From Candidatus Villigracilis vicinus (GTDB taxonomy: Bacteria; Chloroflexota; Anaerolineae; Anaerolineales; Villigracilaceae): a stretch of 64,000 nucleotides of DNA. Positions 1 to 8,921 of this stretch are shown in pieces (position 1 is the stretch's first letter; the number at the start of each line of letters is the position of its first letter). The translations under genes and the position numbers were made by a program. The DNA is taken from contig JADKIL010000004.1 of the NCBI GenBank assembly GCA_016721315.1, positions 41,439-105,438 on the forward strand. Reading direction: 5' to 3'. The notes under the pieces are model-generated. The model did not search any database. It saw only the letters and a list, made by a program, of their open reading frames with translations, and was not told where the DNA came from.

Positions 1-338
1 TGGGCAATCAGGTCAAAGGACACAAACGCGCACTCATCTACGATGATGAGATCGCCACTGGCGGCTCGATCGCCGAGCTAACCCGCCTACTCATTGCAGA
101 AGGCGTTGAAGAGATCATGGTGATGTGTACCCACGGCGTCTTCACCCGCGGCGGCTTGGAAAAACTGGCATCTATCCCACAGATCCGCGAGATCGTTACC
201 ACCGATACAGTGGATATTCCCCTGGACAAGCGTGACCCCAAATTGACCGTGCTTTCAGTGGCTCCGATCTTTGCCGATTCCATTCGCCACAACTTCAACC
301 GCGAATCCATCGGAGACTTGTTCGTTTTCGGAGAGTGA
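1..338 (+). CDS. prs: ribose-phosphate pyrophosphokinase, C-terminal part
   Basis: Makes PRPP from ribose 5-phosphate and ATP in the cytoplasm; PRPP feeds the purine, pyrimidine and histidine pathways, the last of which is also in this window. The window opens inside the gene, reading from base 3. The PRPP-binding loop is visible as YDDEIATGGSI, followed by the family's THGVFTRGG segment and a C-terminus ending FVFGE. About 111 residues are present, so roughly the first two thirds lie upstream. A strong hairpin follows the stop codon by about 12 bases. Confidence 0.93.
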   Translation, partial: GNQVKGHKRALIYDDEIATGGSIAELTRLLIAEGVEEIMVMCTHGVFTRGGLEKLASIPQIREIVTTDTVDIPLDKRDPKLTVLSVAPIFADSIRHNFNRESIGDLFVFGE

Positions 339-350
339 ACAACCATACAA

Positions 351-382
351 AAAGACACTCACCTATGCGGGTGAGTGTCTTT
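351..382. terminator. bidirectional intrinsic terminator
   Basis: A 13-bp perfect stem (351-363 with 370-382), six-base loop and flanking A and T runs lie between two converging genes, so it can end both prs and the HEAT-repeat gene. Confidence 0.9.
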
Positions 383-386
383 TATT

Positions 387-1388
387 TTAAGTATCATCCT
401 CTTCATCAAATTCGACTTCATCGAATTCGCTGAGGTCATCATCTTCATCGAGAGAGAGCAGGTCAAACTTGTTCAACTCCTCGTTGAAATCCAGGTTTTC
501 GAGGGCATCTTCAAGAAACGTGGATGTTTCTTCATCATCTGTGCTTTCGATCAGGCTGAGAATGTAGGCACGGGCATCGTCGCCGCCGATCTGGCTGAGC
601 GCCCAAACCGCCGCCATGGTGACGGTATCATCCTCTTCTTCATCTTCTAGCATTTTCAACATGATCGGCGCCGCTTCTTCGATATTCAGTTCACCTGCCG
701 CTTCCGCCGCCGCAAAACGGATGCGCGGATCGGGGTCCAGCAGCTTGCTGACCACGCTTTCATTCCAACGGTTATCGTGGGAACGTCCCATGGCACGCAG
801 GGCAGACGCCACCCAAAGCGGATCTTCACGCTCGTACGCCGATTCAAGGATCGCCACCGCTTCATCCCGCCCGGAATAGCCGAAGGCTTCCACAGCAGCG
901 CGGCGCAGAGACGGATTCGCGTCACTGCGGATGACAGCAATAAGAGCGTCTTCGATCTTGCGCAAACGGGTTTCGTCGAGTTCTTCCAACTCGCCCATCA
1001 ACACAAATTCACCAAGCAGGCTGGCTGCTTTCAGGCGCGGAGCGAGGTCGCTATCGGCTTGGAATATCTTCAGAAGTGTATCCACAAGCCGGGGGTCGTC
1101 TGATTCGGCGAGGAGTCCCATTGCACGGGCGCGGACTTCCGCATCCGGGTCGGTCAATAGTGACTTCCCGATATCTTCATATGAAACGATGGTATCTTCT
1201 TCGAGATGCGCAGCCAGCGTATCGAGCAGGAGCAGTTTGCGTTTTTGCGGCACGCTGCTCCATACATCCAGAAAGAGGCGCAGTGACTTCGGGTCGAGGT
1301 CAGAATAATATTGCATGTGACCCTGCGGGATCTCTTTTTTCGAGTCGAGCAGGTGATCGAGAACAGTTTGAAAGTTTAATTCAGCCAT
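387..1388 (-). CDS. HEAT-repeat protein with acidic tail
   Basis: A 333-residue soluble protein built mainly of HEAT/PBS-lyase-type helical repeats. Recurring units such as DPDAEVRARAMGLLAE, NPSLRRAAVEAFGYSG and DPRIRFAAAEAAGEL run from about residue 75 to 285. The last 35 residues are very acidic (DEDDDLSEFDEVEFDEED). Such repeats normally form protein-binding scaffolds; no catalytic motif is visible. It starts 3 bases after the stop of the upstream RseP-like protease gene, so the two are probably co-transcribed and coupled. Function unknown; a role as a partner of the protease is inference only. Confidence 0.8.
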   Translation of the reverse strand: MAELNFQTVLDHLLDSKKEIPQGHMQYYSDLDPKSLRLFLDVWSSVPQKRKLLLLDTLAAHLEEDTIVSYEDIGKSLLTDPDAEVRARAMGLLAESDDPRLVDTLLKIFQADSDLAPRLKAASLLGEFVLMGELEELDETRLRKIEDALIAVIRSDANPSLRRAAVEAFGYSGRDEAVAILESAYEREDPLWVASALRAMGRSHDNRWNESVVSKLLDPDPRIRFAAAEAAGELNIEEAAPIMLKMLEDEEEDDTVTMAAVWALSQIGGDDARAYILSLIESTDDEETSTFLEDALENLDFNEELNKFDLLSLDEDDDLSEFDEVEFDEEDDT

Positions 1389-1391
1389 AGT

Positions 1392-2510
1392 TTAAGGAAC
1401 AAGTTGTGCGGGGTTAACAAAGTCCATGATGTTGACGAACAACATCAAGCCGATCAGCAGGAGCATGGCAATTCCATTGACCATATTCTCCCATTCGGTA
1501 GGGATGCGCTTCTTGAAAAAGATCTCAGGCAGCGTAAATAGAATGCGTCCGCCATCGAGAGCGGGGATGGGAAAAAGATTAAACACGCCAAGTGAAACGC
1601 TCAACACGCCAATGAGATTGAGTGTAAAGTTCGTCGGCTTGGGCGCCGCCCCGCCTCCGCCGGAAGTTTGCACTTGGGCAGCTTCCTGACGGCTGGTGAC
1701 ATCTTCCTGTACAGAGAAATTGAACAGGTCGTAAATGCCTTTGAAACCAACCAAACGTGCCTGGTCTGGCGCGATAACGCCTTGAATGAGTGCGATCGGT
1801 AAATACACAATGGCAGCCGCCTGTAATCCTGTCACCGAAGCACCACCGGAAATACTCTCAACAAACGTAGCCGGGCGTGTTGGGTAGGTAAGCCCCACCC
1901 CAAGCGCACCCTGCTGTGAAGTCCGCGAAGAAAGCGGCGTGGCAGTGATGGTAACAGTCTCGCCATTACGATCCAAAACCATCTCCACGGGCGTATCCAA
2001 ACTTGCGCGAATGATATCAATGGCAGGCTGAATATCATCCACGGTCTGTCCGTTGATCGAAACGATAATATCTCCAGGTTGGATATCTGCCTGCTGTGCA
2101 GGTGAATTCTCTGCCACAGTATCGATCTTGACGCTGCCCGGTTGCGGCACGCCTTCATACGCGATCAGCGCTGAAAAGACAACGATCGCCGTTAACAGAT
2201 TCATCACAGGACCTGCCACCAAAACAACCAGGCGCTTCCACGGGCTGGCAGACCCAAACCCGCCGGGAACGTTCGGGTCATTCTCGCCTTTGGGACGTAC
2301 AAAACCGCCCAATGGCAGGGCATGAACGGTAAATTCAGTCCCCTTCCATATAAAGAGTGTGGCAAGTTTATAGGACGGCAACCCAAAGCCAAACTCCTCC
2401 ACTTCGATCCCTGCCCAACGCGCGGCAATAAAATGTCCAAGTTCATGAACGAAGATCATCCCGCCAAGGGCGAAGAAAAAGATGACCAGCGATAAAAATC
2501 CAAATTCCAT
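1392..2510 (-). CDS. rseP: RseP-type site-2 intramembrane metalloprotease
   Basis: M50-family zinc protease that cuts membrane proteins within the bilayer, as in regulated intramembrane proteolysis of anti-sigma factors. The HELGH zinc motif is at residues 22-26 in the first membrane helix. A PDZ domain lies around residues 125-190 (AENSPAQQADIQPGDIIVSI), and the third zinc ligand is in NLFPIPALDGGRI near residue 319. At 372 residues with one PDZ domain it is close to the Gram-positive RasP/YluC form rather than the two-PDZ E. coli form. It is first in a two-gene operon with the HEAT-repeat gene. The substrate cannot be told from the sequence. Confidence 0.93.
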   Translation of the reverse strand: MEFGFLSLVIFFFALGGMIFVHELGHFIAARWAGIEVEEFGFGLPSYKLATLFIWKGTEFTVHALPLGGFVRPKGENDPNVPGGFGSASPWKRLVVLVAGPVMNLLTAIVVFSALIAYEGVPQPGSVKIDTVAENSPAQQADIQPGDIIVSINGQTVDDIQPAIDIIRASLDTPVEMVLDRNGETVTITATPLSSRTSQQGALGVGLTYPTRPATFVESISGGASVTGLQAAAIVYLPIALIQGVIAPDQARLVGFKGIYDLFNFSVQEDVTSRQEAAQVQTSGGGGAAPKPTNFTLNLIGVLSVSLGVFNLFPIPALDGGRILFTLPEIFFKKRIPTEWENMVNGIAMLLLIGLMLFVNIMDFVNPAQLVP

Positions 2511-2640
2511 TGTTAGATTCCTTTCACGCGATAAGACGCGGTGAGGTGATTATATCTTGCATGCGTTAATCTTTTCTAAGATGAATTTCCCCGCTTCCTT
2601 CCCCGCTCGAGCCTGCTTCTGTTTTCTGACGGTTTGTTTC

Positions 2641-2710
2641 TCCCCGCACCCCCACGCGGGGATGGAACCCCCGCGCTATTCCTACAAAGCCCGCAAAGCG
2701 GGCTACACCA
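2641..2710. repeat. dispersed palindromic repeat, family H, copy 1
   Basis: Paired inverted arms (CCCCGC/GCGGGG and GCCCGC/GCGGGC) around the segment GGAACCCCCGCGCTATTCC. A clear relative is at 49123-49236 after hisD. This copy overlaps the stop codon of the decarboxylase gene, so the last codons of that gene are repeat-derived. Confidence 0.7.
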
Positions 2711-3674
2711 CCTTCGCTGCCCCCCCTACCCCGGCAACTAAAACATTACTCACACCGGGAATCTCCCGCAAGCGTTTCTCAACCTCTGCCTTGTACTCGC
2801 CCAAACACAGCACATGGACGTTCGCTCCCGCATCCACGGTATAGCCCACGGGCAGTCCACTGGCGCGCCATTCGCGAACCTGATGAAAAATCTCCAATGT
2901 TGCAGCCTGCCAATACATCAACGGCGGCTTCGAGGTCATCATCACAGAATGCATCATGTCCGAGTCGTGTTCGATGATATTTGCGAAGGCTTCAAAGTCC
3001 TTATTCAATATCGCATTACGACAAATTTCGATCCGACGCGGCGCATCCGCCACACGCGCCTCTTGCAATGGACTCGTCCCCGCAATGGCATGACCTTCCG
3101 TAGAGCCGGTCTTTTTATGTGAGGCGTTCACAATGGCAACACAATCCGCCAAATTCCAATGTGCAGCCGGTGCAATAGAGAACGCATACGAATCAGCTTC
3201 ATCCTTGCCCATTTGCCATTCCACAAATCCCGCCGGAATCGAACGCGAAGCGGAACCAGATCCGCGCCGTGCCAAGACAGAAAGTTCGGGTTCGCTTAAG
3301 TTAAGTCCTGCCGCTTTGGAAGCCGCCACCGCCAGCGCCGCAAACGCCGCCGCCGAAGAGGCAATTCCCGCCCCGGCAGGGAAGTTGTTCTCGCTGGTCA
3401 CTTCGGCTCTTTCATTTATATCCGCCATCTTTCGCACGATATCCAGAATATACGAAACACGCTCCAACCCCTTGCCCGTCACCGGTGTGGAGTTAATCGT
3501 CAACGAATCCGTTTTAGCAGAATTAAATGAAACAGTTGTACGAGTGAACAATCCATCCAAATTCATGGATATGGACCCATTTACAGGAAGACGCAGGGCA
3601 TTATCGCGATTGCCCCAGTATTTGATGAAAGCAATATTTGGATTCGCTTGAGCAGTGGCAGAAGAGGGTTTCAT
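2703..3674 (-). CDS. mvaD: diphosphomevalonate decarboxylase (GHMP family)
   Basis: Catalyses the ATP-driven decarboxylation that gives isopentenyl diphosphate in the mevalonate pathway. The 323-residue product shows the family start ANPNIAFIKYWGNRD, the phosphate-binding loop PAGAGIASSAAAFAA and the segment SGSASRSIPAGFVEW. Some Chloroflexota enzymes of this family (the known Roseiflexus case) act on phosphomevalonate and pair with isopentenyl phosphate kinase, so the mono- or diphosphate preference is open. No other mevalonate gene is nearby. The TAG stop lies inside a dispersed repeat. Confidence 0.9.
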   Translation of the reverse strand: MKPSSATAQANPNIAFIKYWGNRDNALRLPVNGSISMNLDGLFTRTTVSFNSAKTDSLTINSTPVTGKGLERVSYILDIVRKMADINERAEVTSENNFPAGAGIASSAAAFAALAVAASKAAGLNLSEPELSVLARRGSGSASRSIPAGFVEWQMGKDEADSYAFSIAPAAHWNLADCVAIVNASHKKTGSTEGHAIAGTSPLQEARVADAPRRIEICRNAILNKDFEAFANIIEHDSDMMHSVMMTSKPPLMYWQAATLEIFHQVREWRASGLPVGYTVDAGANVHVLCLGEYKAEVEKRLREIPGVSNVLVAGVGGAAKVV

Positions 3675-4434
3675 GGCAAATTCTCGTTGAAAATCGGTGG
3701 TTTGTAGGGTGACTTAGCACAAAACAGATGATCCGCTTGCGCTAATATGGCAGGCTTCAAGTTTACCATGTTGGAAATTTCTGTATTACAACCATCTACG
3801 TGACGATCTGTGATCTTTTAAATAGTTGAAAAAGGCGGCAGTGGGTATTAGTGCAAATGGAAGATTAGCCGGCAAATTCAAACCATGAGGGAATATCTCG
3901 CCAATACGACCAGCGTAAATCCTTAATCATACGATAACCCAGACTTCAAACACCATTAAAAGGTCACCCTTACAATCCGTAGAGAACTCCAAACACATAG
4001 TACATGCATATTGCGTCAAATCGTAAAATTATTATTTCTTACGCGCCTGTTGTATTTCATCCTGCCCAACCAGCTATATGAATATGGGTCATGTTAGGAG
4101 AATTATTATGGAAATTATATTTACTGTTCTTTTCCTACATCAATACTTAAAGGCGCTCATTCTTCAGGACACCAATCAAATCGCCTATCTGCATTACCTT
4201 TGGCGTAACCATATCAGTCATTGATCCTTATCAGTTATCATCAACCACCGTAATTAATGGAGGGAAACTGCTTGTAGAAAAAATACTGACTGAGATCAGC
4301 AGCTTTGTGAACCATGAATAAGCATTTATTTTTAATCGCCAAAACTGGATGAAACCAAAGCACATCTTAACATTCCGTAAATTGCAGATGTGGTACAGTT
4401 GCCCATATCTATTACTCCACAAAGGAGCCTCCCT
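3675..4434. other. gene-free AT-rich stretch
   Basis: About 760 bases between two divergent genes. More AT-rich than its surroundings, with stops in all frames and no coding pattern I trust. It must hold promoters for the decarboxylase and the carrier gene, but I cannot place one firmly. Confidence 0.5.
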
Positions 4435-5883
4435 ATGGAACAAAAAGCAGGTGCGCAGATCAGTCGGCGAGCGTTCATTCAATCACTGGTGATTTTATTT
4501 GTATTGATGATGATTGCCGGAATTTTGACTCTCGTGATCCCCGCCGGGCAATACACCCGCGTCGAAGTGGATGGACGTGAAACTATCGACCCCGCTTCCT
4601 TCCAATTCATCGACCAACCCGATTATCCGGTCTGGCGCTGGTTCGTGGCACCGTTCGAAGTCCTCGGCAGCGAAAGCGGATTGACCGTCATTGTCATCAT
4701 CATCGTTCTGTTCTTCGCAGGCGGCGCTTTTGCCGTGATGGACAAGACCGGCACCTTACGCGCCTTCATCGGCAGCATCGTGCGGCGCTTCAGCGGACGG
4801 AAATACACCTTGCTGTGGATGGTCTCGCTGGCGTTCATGTTCCTCGGCGCGACTCTCGGCACTTTCGAAGAGGTCGTGCTGCTCGTCCCGGTAATGATCG
4901 CGCTCTCCTATTCCCTCGGCTGGGATGCGCTAGTCGGCTTGGGCATGTCCATCCTCGCCACTAACATGGGATTCTCCGCCGCCATTTCCAACCCGTACAC
5001 GCTCGGCGTGGCGCAACAACTTGCAGGCTTGCCGCTCTTCTCCGGCGCATGGCTGCGCATCATCATCTTTGCCGTGATCTACCTCATCTTTACGTCCTTC
5101 CTTTCGGCGTACGCGCGCAAGATCGACAAAGACCCGAAAGCCTCGCTCGTGCATGACGAAGACAAAGCCGAACGCGAAAAGTATAAAAGCATGGACGCGT
5201 CCTTCATCGAAGAAGACCCAAAGCAGAACCGCGCCATGAATTTCTTCGGCATCTTCGTCATTATCATCTTCATCACCATGCTTGCCGGTCCGTTCGTTCC
5301 CGCCATCTCTGATTACGCCCTGCCCCTCGTCGGTATTCTCTTCCTCATTGGCGGGCTGGGCGCGGGCTTCCTCTCCGGCAAAGGCAGCAAGACCGTCTGG
5401 CAGGGACTCATCGAAGGCTGGGGCGGACTCGCTCCCTCGGTTCCATTGATCCTCATGGCAGCCAGCATCCGCTTCATCATAGACAGCGGCGGCGCAACCG
5501 ATACCATCCTGCATGCCGCGGCTGACCCATTCCAACAACTCGGCGCATTCCCTGCCGCTGTCGTCGTGTATGCGCTTGCGCTGGGCATCGAGTTCTTCAT
5601 TGCATCAGGTTCTGCCAAAGCCTTCCTGATGATGCCCATCGTCCTGCCGCTTGCCGATCTTATCGGCGTCACGCGCCAGACAGCCGTACTCGCCTACATC
5701 TTCGGTGACGGCTTCTCCAACCTCGCCTACCCCACCAACCCCGTGCTGCTCATCAGCCTCGGACTGACCGTCGTCAGCTACCCCAAATGGCTGCGCTGGA
5801 CAGCCAAACTTTGGCTATGGGTCATCCTTGCGACCGTTGCATTTTTGGGCGTTGCCGTGGCGATCAACTTCGGACCGTTCTAA
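4435..5883 (+). CDS. YfcC/DcuC-family membrane carrier
   Basis: A 482-residue integral membrane protein with about 12 hydrophobic segments, of the C4-dicarboxylate anaerobic carrier family that includes YfcC and ArcD-like proteins. Family segments include the first helix with VIPAGQYTRVE, EEVVLLVPVMIALSYSLGWD, NMGFSAAISNPYTLGVAQ and the C-terminal DGFSNLAYPTNPVLLISLGL. Members move amino acids, peptides or dicarboxylates; the substrate is not evident. The ATG at 4435 is chosen because AAAGGAG lies 7 bases upstream; the frame stays open for 15 more codons 5' of it. A peptidase-like gene follows in the same direction, which hints at peptide or amino acid use. Confidence 0.85.
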   Translation: MEQKAGAQISRRAFIQSLVILFVLMMIAGILTLVIPAGQYTRVEVDGRETIDPASFQFIDQPDYPVWRWFVAPFEVLGSESGLTVIVIIIVLFFAGGAFAVMDKTGTLRAFIGSIVRRFSGRKYTLLWMVSLAFMFLGATLGTFEEVVLLVPVMIALSYSLGWDALVGLGMSILATNMGFSAAISNPYTLGVAQQLAGLPLFSGAWLRIIIFAVIYLIFTSFLSAYARKIDKDPKASLVHDEDKAEREKYKSMDASFIEEDPKQNRAMNFFGIFVIIIFITMLAGPFVPAISDYALPLVGILFLIGGLGAGFLSGKGSKTVWQGLIEGWGGLAPSVPLILMAASIRFIIDSGGATDTILHAAADPFQQLGAFPAAVVVYALALGIEFFIASGSAKAFLMMPIVLPLADLIGVTRQTAVLAYIFGDGFSNLAYPTNPVLLISLGLTVVSYPKWLRWTAKLWLWVILATVAFLGVAVAINFGPF

Positions 5884-5935
5884 TACTTTCTTCTTTCTAT
5901 TAGCAAGATTCTACGCTGGCAAAGATTCAAACTCT

Positions 5936-7051
5936 ATGGACTCTCTATTCTCCGAATCCTACGAAGCCTCACGCGCGCGCTTCCTTCTGGACTGTGAGCG
6001 GCTTGCCCCCATGTGGGCTTCATCCCGTCTGGAAGCGCATCGGCTCAAGAACTTCCCCGACCTGAGCATAGACTGGCTATGGGCAGAACCGCACAAAAAA
6101 GAAAACATCGTGCTGATCTCCACCGCCGAACATGGCATTGAAGGCTATGTCGGCTCGGCAATGTTGAAACTCTTCATGGATGAGTTCGCGCCACACATCA
6201 ACCATGAAACCACGGGGTTGTTACTTGTACATGCCATCAATCCATGGGGAATGAAACATCACAAGCGCGTCACTTCAAATCACGTTGACCTGAACCGCAA
6301 CTTCATCTACGATGGGGTTTTTAGCCCGCAGATCAACCCAGCCTACGACACACTTCTGGATTTCCTTAGCCCAGATCATCCCGTGCGTAGCTTGAGCGCA
6401 GAGACGCTTCCTTTTTATGCAAACGCCATCCGCTACATGGTCTCACCCGGCAAGGCAAAGGTACAAGAAGCGACTCTACTCGGTCAACACCGCGATGCGC
6501 AAGGCGTTTACTACGGCGGGATGGAATATCAAGAAGAGACCATCGTCTTGATGGAGCTGTATCGACAGGCGCTGGCGGAGTATCAAAATTTCATTCAGGT
6601 GGATATTCACACCGGCTACGGTCCGCGCTATCAGATGTCGGTCATTATCCCGCCGCTCGACCCAACTTCCTCGTCCGAAGCGATGCGAAAGTTCAACTAT
6701 CCACTGGTACAAAAGATCGATGCAGACGAGTTCTACGCCATCAGCGGTGATATGGGAGAATACATCTATCGTTTGCGCGATGCCGAATTCCCAAGTAAGA
6801 ACGTCTTTGCCTGCGGATTTGAGTTTGGCACCTATGGCGACTCCCTGCCCGCACTCCTGCGTAGTTTGCAAATGACCATTTTGGAAAATCAACTTCGTCA
6901 TCACGGCGCAGTCAGCCCGCGGGCGGAAAAAGAAATCCTTGCAGATTATGAGGAAATGTTCCTGCCCTCTGAAGCTAAATGGCGCAAAAAAGCGCAGATG
7001 GATGGCAGGCTGGCGTTTAAGGGGATTTTAAAAGCGCATAACCTTTTGTAA
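5936..7051 (+). CDS. DUF2817 M14-like zinc carboxypeptidase
   Basis: A 372-residue protein of the DUF2817 family, related to M14 zinc carboxypeptidases. The zinc-ligand pair is visible as TAEHGIEG (H66 and E69) with the third ligand in QVDIHTGYGP (H225); HKRVTSNHVDLNRNF around residues 109-123 is the substrate-binding Asn-Arg region of the fold. No signal peptide, so probably cytoplasmic. It follows the YfcC-type carrier by 52 bases and ends before a strong terminator, so the two likely form an uptake-and-hydrolysis unit (inference). The ATG at 5936 matches the family start; the frame is open 36 codons further back into the previous gene. Confidence 0.85.
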   Translation: MDSLFSESYEASRARFLLDCERLAPMWASSRLEAHRLKNFPDLSIDWLWAEPHKKENIVLISTAEHGIEGYVGSAMLKLFMDEFAPHINHETTGLLLVHAINPWGMKHHKRVTSNHVDLNRNFIYDGVFSPQINPAYDTLLDFLSPDHPVRSLSAETLPFYANAIRYMVSPGKAKVQEATLLGQHRDAQGVYYGGMEYQEETIVLMELYRQALAEYQNFIQVDIHTGYGPRYQMSVIIPPLDPTSSSEAMRKFNYPLVQKIDADEFYAISGDMGEYIYRLRDAEFPSKNVFACGFEFGTYGDSLPALLRSLQMTILENQLRHHGAVSPRAEKEILADYEEMFLPSEAKWRKKAQMDGRLAFKGILKAHNLL

Positions 7052-7152
7052 CCCTTGCTTTGTATCATGCAACTTTCGCTTATCACTTTTACTGAGTGGT
7101 CGCGATCGATCTTCATTCAAGATATATAGAAGTAATGAATTGCTCTTATAAA

Positions 7153-7190
7153 AACAACCTGTCCATCTGTATATGGCAGGTTGTCAATTT
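7153..7190 (+). terminator. intrinsic terminator
   Basis: The stem around ACAACCTG and CAGGTTGT (7154-7166 with 7173-7184), then CAATTTTGG, about 100 bases after the DUF2817 stop codon. Confidence 0.75.
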
Positions 7191-7270
7191 TGGTTTAAAA
7201 GAAGAGGAAGAACAGTCAGCACCTCTTAGAACGAATAATTTTGTCTCGCAGTAAGTTCTATCGCTAAAAA

Positions 7271-7540
7271 CTATTCAGACTGCTCCTGTTCTTTTTCCTG
7301 TTTATGTTTCTTTTCTTTTTTCTTCTCTTTTTTCTGTTTCTCGCCCCAAGCGTAAATACTCTCAACAGGGATTTTCAAGGTGTAGTTCTTCTTTTTAATA
7401 ATGGAAGATTTTGCATCTACCAACACAACGCAATCACCCTCCAACCCATCAAAAGTTCCGTCCACAATAATCCCAGCGAGTACCAGGGAAATTTGATCCC
7501 CTTTGTTTAGATGTTGAAAATGTTCAAGTGTTGTAGTCAT
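7271..7540 (-). CDS. small protein with Sm-like core and Lys-rich tail
   Basis: An 89-residue protein. Residues 10-60 (GDQISLVLAGIIVDGTFDGL then GDCVVLVDA) have the glycine and strand spacing of a small beta-barrel such as the Sm/Hfq fold. Residues 67-89 are a highly charged Lys/Glu tail (KKEKKKEKKHK). Clean ORF with AAAGGAT a few bases before the ATG. An RNA- or nucleic-acid-binding role would fit but is inference; I do not recognise a named family. Confidence 0.55.
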   Translation of the reverse strand: MTTTLEHFQHLNKGDQISLVLAGIIVDGTFDGLEGDCVVLVDAKSSIIKKKNYTLKIPVESIYAWGEKQKKEKKKEKKHKQEKEQEQSE

Positions 7541-7802
7541 GAATTGATCCTTTCAGTGTGATATTTTACAATGATTCCAGAGGTCTTTTAAAACGTTAAC
7601 AAAACTTCCGTTTTTATTATCTTCCCTACCATTTTCCGGGCTCTGCATCCGCACAGGTTTGAATGAACCCATAATTCATAGAGCAAATCGCGCCGAAGCG
7701 CTGATCTGATGCAATGTTGGGGCAACATAGGGCGACTATTCAGGATCTTCTTCCTTATAATAGGAAGAAGCAGCTATAAATCAAAGCTTAAAGCGTGGTC
7801 GA

Positions 7803-8256
7803 TTCGATGAGATCAAACACCGAGTAGAATCGTAGATGTGATCGACACGTACCACCGAAGCTCCTATGCTTGACCTCGTTCAGCGCTACGAACCTTTGCT
7901 CGCAAAATGGAGATCGTCCGCGAAGTGGATGAGGAATTGCTCAAGAAAGCCGATGAAATGTTGGCGTTGATGTATACTCCTGAATTCCTGCACGCCAACG
8001 ACTCGCGCCGCCCGCGTGCCGAGCAGGTTAAGATTCGCGAAGGCGTGTACGTCATTCAGAATATGCTCAAGTCCCCGGCGGCTTACTGCATGTGACCCCC
8101 GTCAAAGAAAATGAAATGTTGCAGGATGTTCACATCTCCGCCAATTCAGAAAGCGTGCAAGCCGCCGTGGAGAAATTCTACGCAGCCCGCCAGATCGAAA
8201 CACCCGGCGTACAACCCGCAGACATTGCCCGCGCAATGTTCCCTGTCGCGGCATAA
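7803..8256 (+). pseudogene. unrecognised gene broken by frameshifts
   Basis: Three reading-frame pieces look like one protein. One reads VDVIDTYHRSSYA before 7866, the next LLKKADEMLALMYTPEFLHA and IREGVYVIQNMLKSPAAYC (7907-8095), and the last KENEMLQDVHISANSESVQA to IARAMFPVAA with stop 8254-8256. Frame changes fall at short runs (GCAAAATGG near 7903, the C5 at 8096), as elsewhere in this window. The last piece ends 9 bases before tatA, preceded by AAGGAG. I cannot name the family. It lies at the head of the tatA-hyp cluster and may belong with it. Confidence 0.5.
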
Positions 8257-8265
8257 GGAGTACCC

Positions 8266-8418
8266 ATGATTCACTTTGGCACAACAGAACTCGTCATCTT
8301 ACTGGTCATCGTCATTCTGCTCTTCGGTGCGGGACGGATCAGCAAGCTCGCAAAAGAACTCGGCACAAGTGTGCGAACCTTCCGCGAAGGGGTGAGCGGA
8401 GAAAAGGAAAACAAGTAG
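8266..8418 (+). CDS. tatA: TatA/E-type twin-arginine translocase subunit
   Basis: A 50-residue protein: one N-terminal membrane helix (TELVILLVIVILLFG), the family FGAGRISKLAKELG hinge and amphipathic helix, then a charged tail. TatA forms the pore through which folded Tat substrates cross the cytoplasmic membrane; [NiFe]-hydrogenase small subunits are classic Tat cargo, which fits the hyp genes downstream. TAAGGAG lies 6 bases before the ATG. No tatC is in the window. Confidence 0.9.
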   Translation: MIHFGTTELVILLVIVILLFGAGRISKLAKELGTSVRTFREGVSGEKENK

Positions 8419-8422
8419 TTTA

Positions 8423-8463
8423 TGTGGGTTGTAGTGCGATCTTATATTGCACTACAACCCACA
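8423..8463. terminator. 15-bp stem hairpin between tatA and hypA
   Basis: Arms 8423-8437 and 8449-8463 pair perfectly. No T run follows on the plus strand, so it may be an RNA-stabilising or partial termination structure rather than a full terminator. Confidence 0.6.
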
Positions 8464-8477
8464 AAACACCATTTTAT

Positions 8478-8819
8478 ATGCATGAATTACCGGTAACCCA
8501 ATCTCTCTTAAAAATAGCCCTCGACCACGCCGAAAAAGCGAACGCCAAACAGATCACCGCGCTGAACATCGTGATGGGCGAACTCGCCAGCATGGTGGAT
8601 GACTCGATCCAATTCTATTGGGAAGTCATCGCCAAAGACACCATCGCCGAGAAAGCCACGCTCAATTTTCGGCGTGTGCCTGCCGAATTGCAGTGCATGA
8701 CCTGCTTCCACAAATACCACCCCACCGACAAAGAACTCATCTGTCCACAGTGCAAAGGCGTCGGCGCAAAGATCATCGCCGGTGAAGAGTTTGCATTAGA
8801 ATCCATTGATGTAGAATAA
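8478..8819 (+). CDS. hypA: hydrogenase nickel incorporation protein HypA
   Basis: Delivers nickel to the large subunit of [NiFe]-hydrogenase together with HypB. The 113-residue product starts MHE, the nickel-binding N-terminus (H2 and E3), and has the zinc site C73-x2-C76 and C89-x2-C92. The ATG at 8478 is chosen because MHE must be the true N-terminus, although the frame is open upstream. First gene of hypA-B-F-C-D-E, with a dispersed repeat just after its stop. Confidence 0.95.
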   Translation: MHELPVTQSLLKIALDHAEKANAKQITALNIVMGELASMVDDSIQFYWEVIAKDTIAEKATLNFRRVPAELQCMTCFHKYHPTDKELICPQCKGVGAKIIAGEEFALESIDVE

Positions 8820-8823
8820 TTAT

Positions 8824-8907
8824 GTCATTGCGAGGGCGACGGTTTTCGCCCGAAGCAATCTCCATAAGCGACAAGATTGCTTCGTCGCTATCACTCCTCG
8901 CAATGAC
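8824..8907. repeat. dispersed inverted repeat, family A, copy 1
   Basis: Begins GTCATTGCGAGGGCGA and ends with the inverted arm CTCCTCGCAATGAC; inner arms GAAGCAATCT and AGATTGCTTC type. Fills most of the hypA-hypB gap. Other copies: 25201-25291, 42943-43032, 44159-44255 and a diverged one at 53540-53616. Confidence 0.85.
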
Positions 8908-8921
8908 AGAAGGATTACCCC

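Noticed and set aside
4930..5538. 202-codon minus-strand frame opposite the YfcC-type carrier
   Set aside because: Mirror of the carrier's codons, very acidic low-complexity product.
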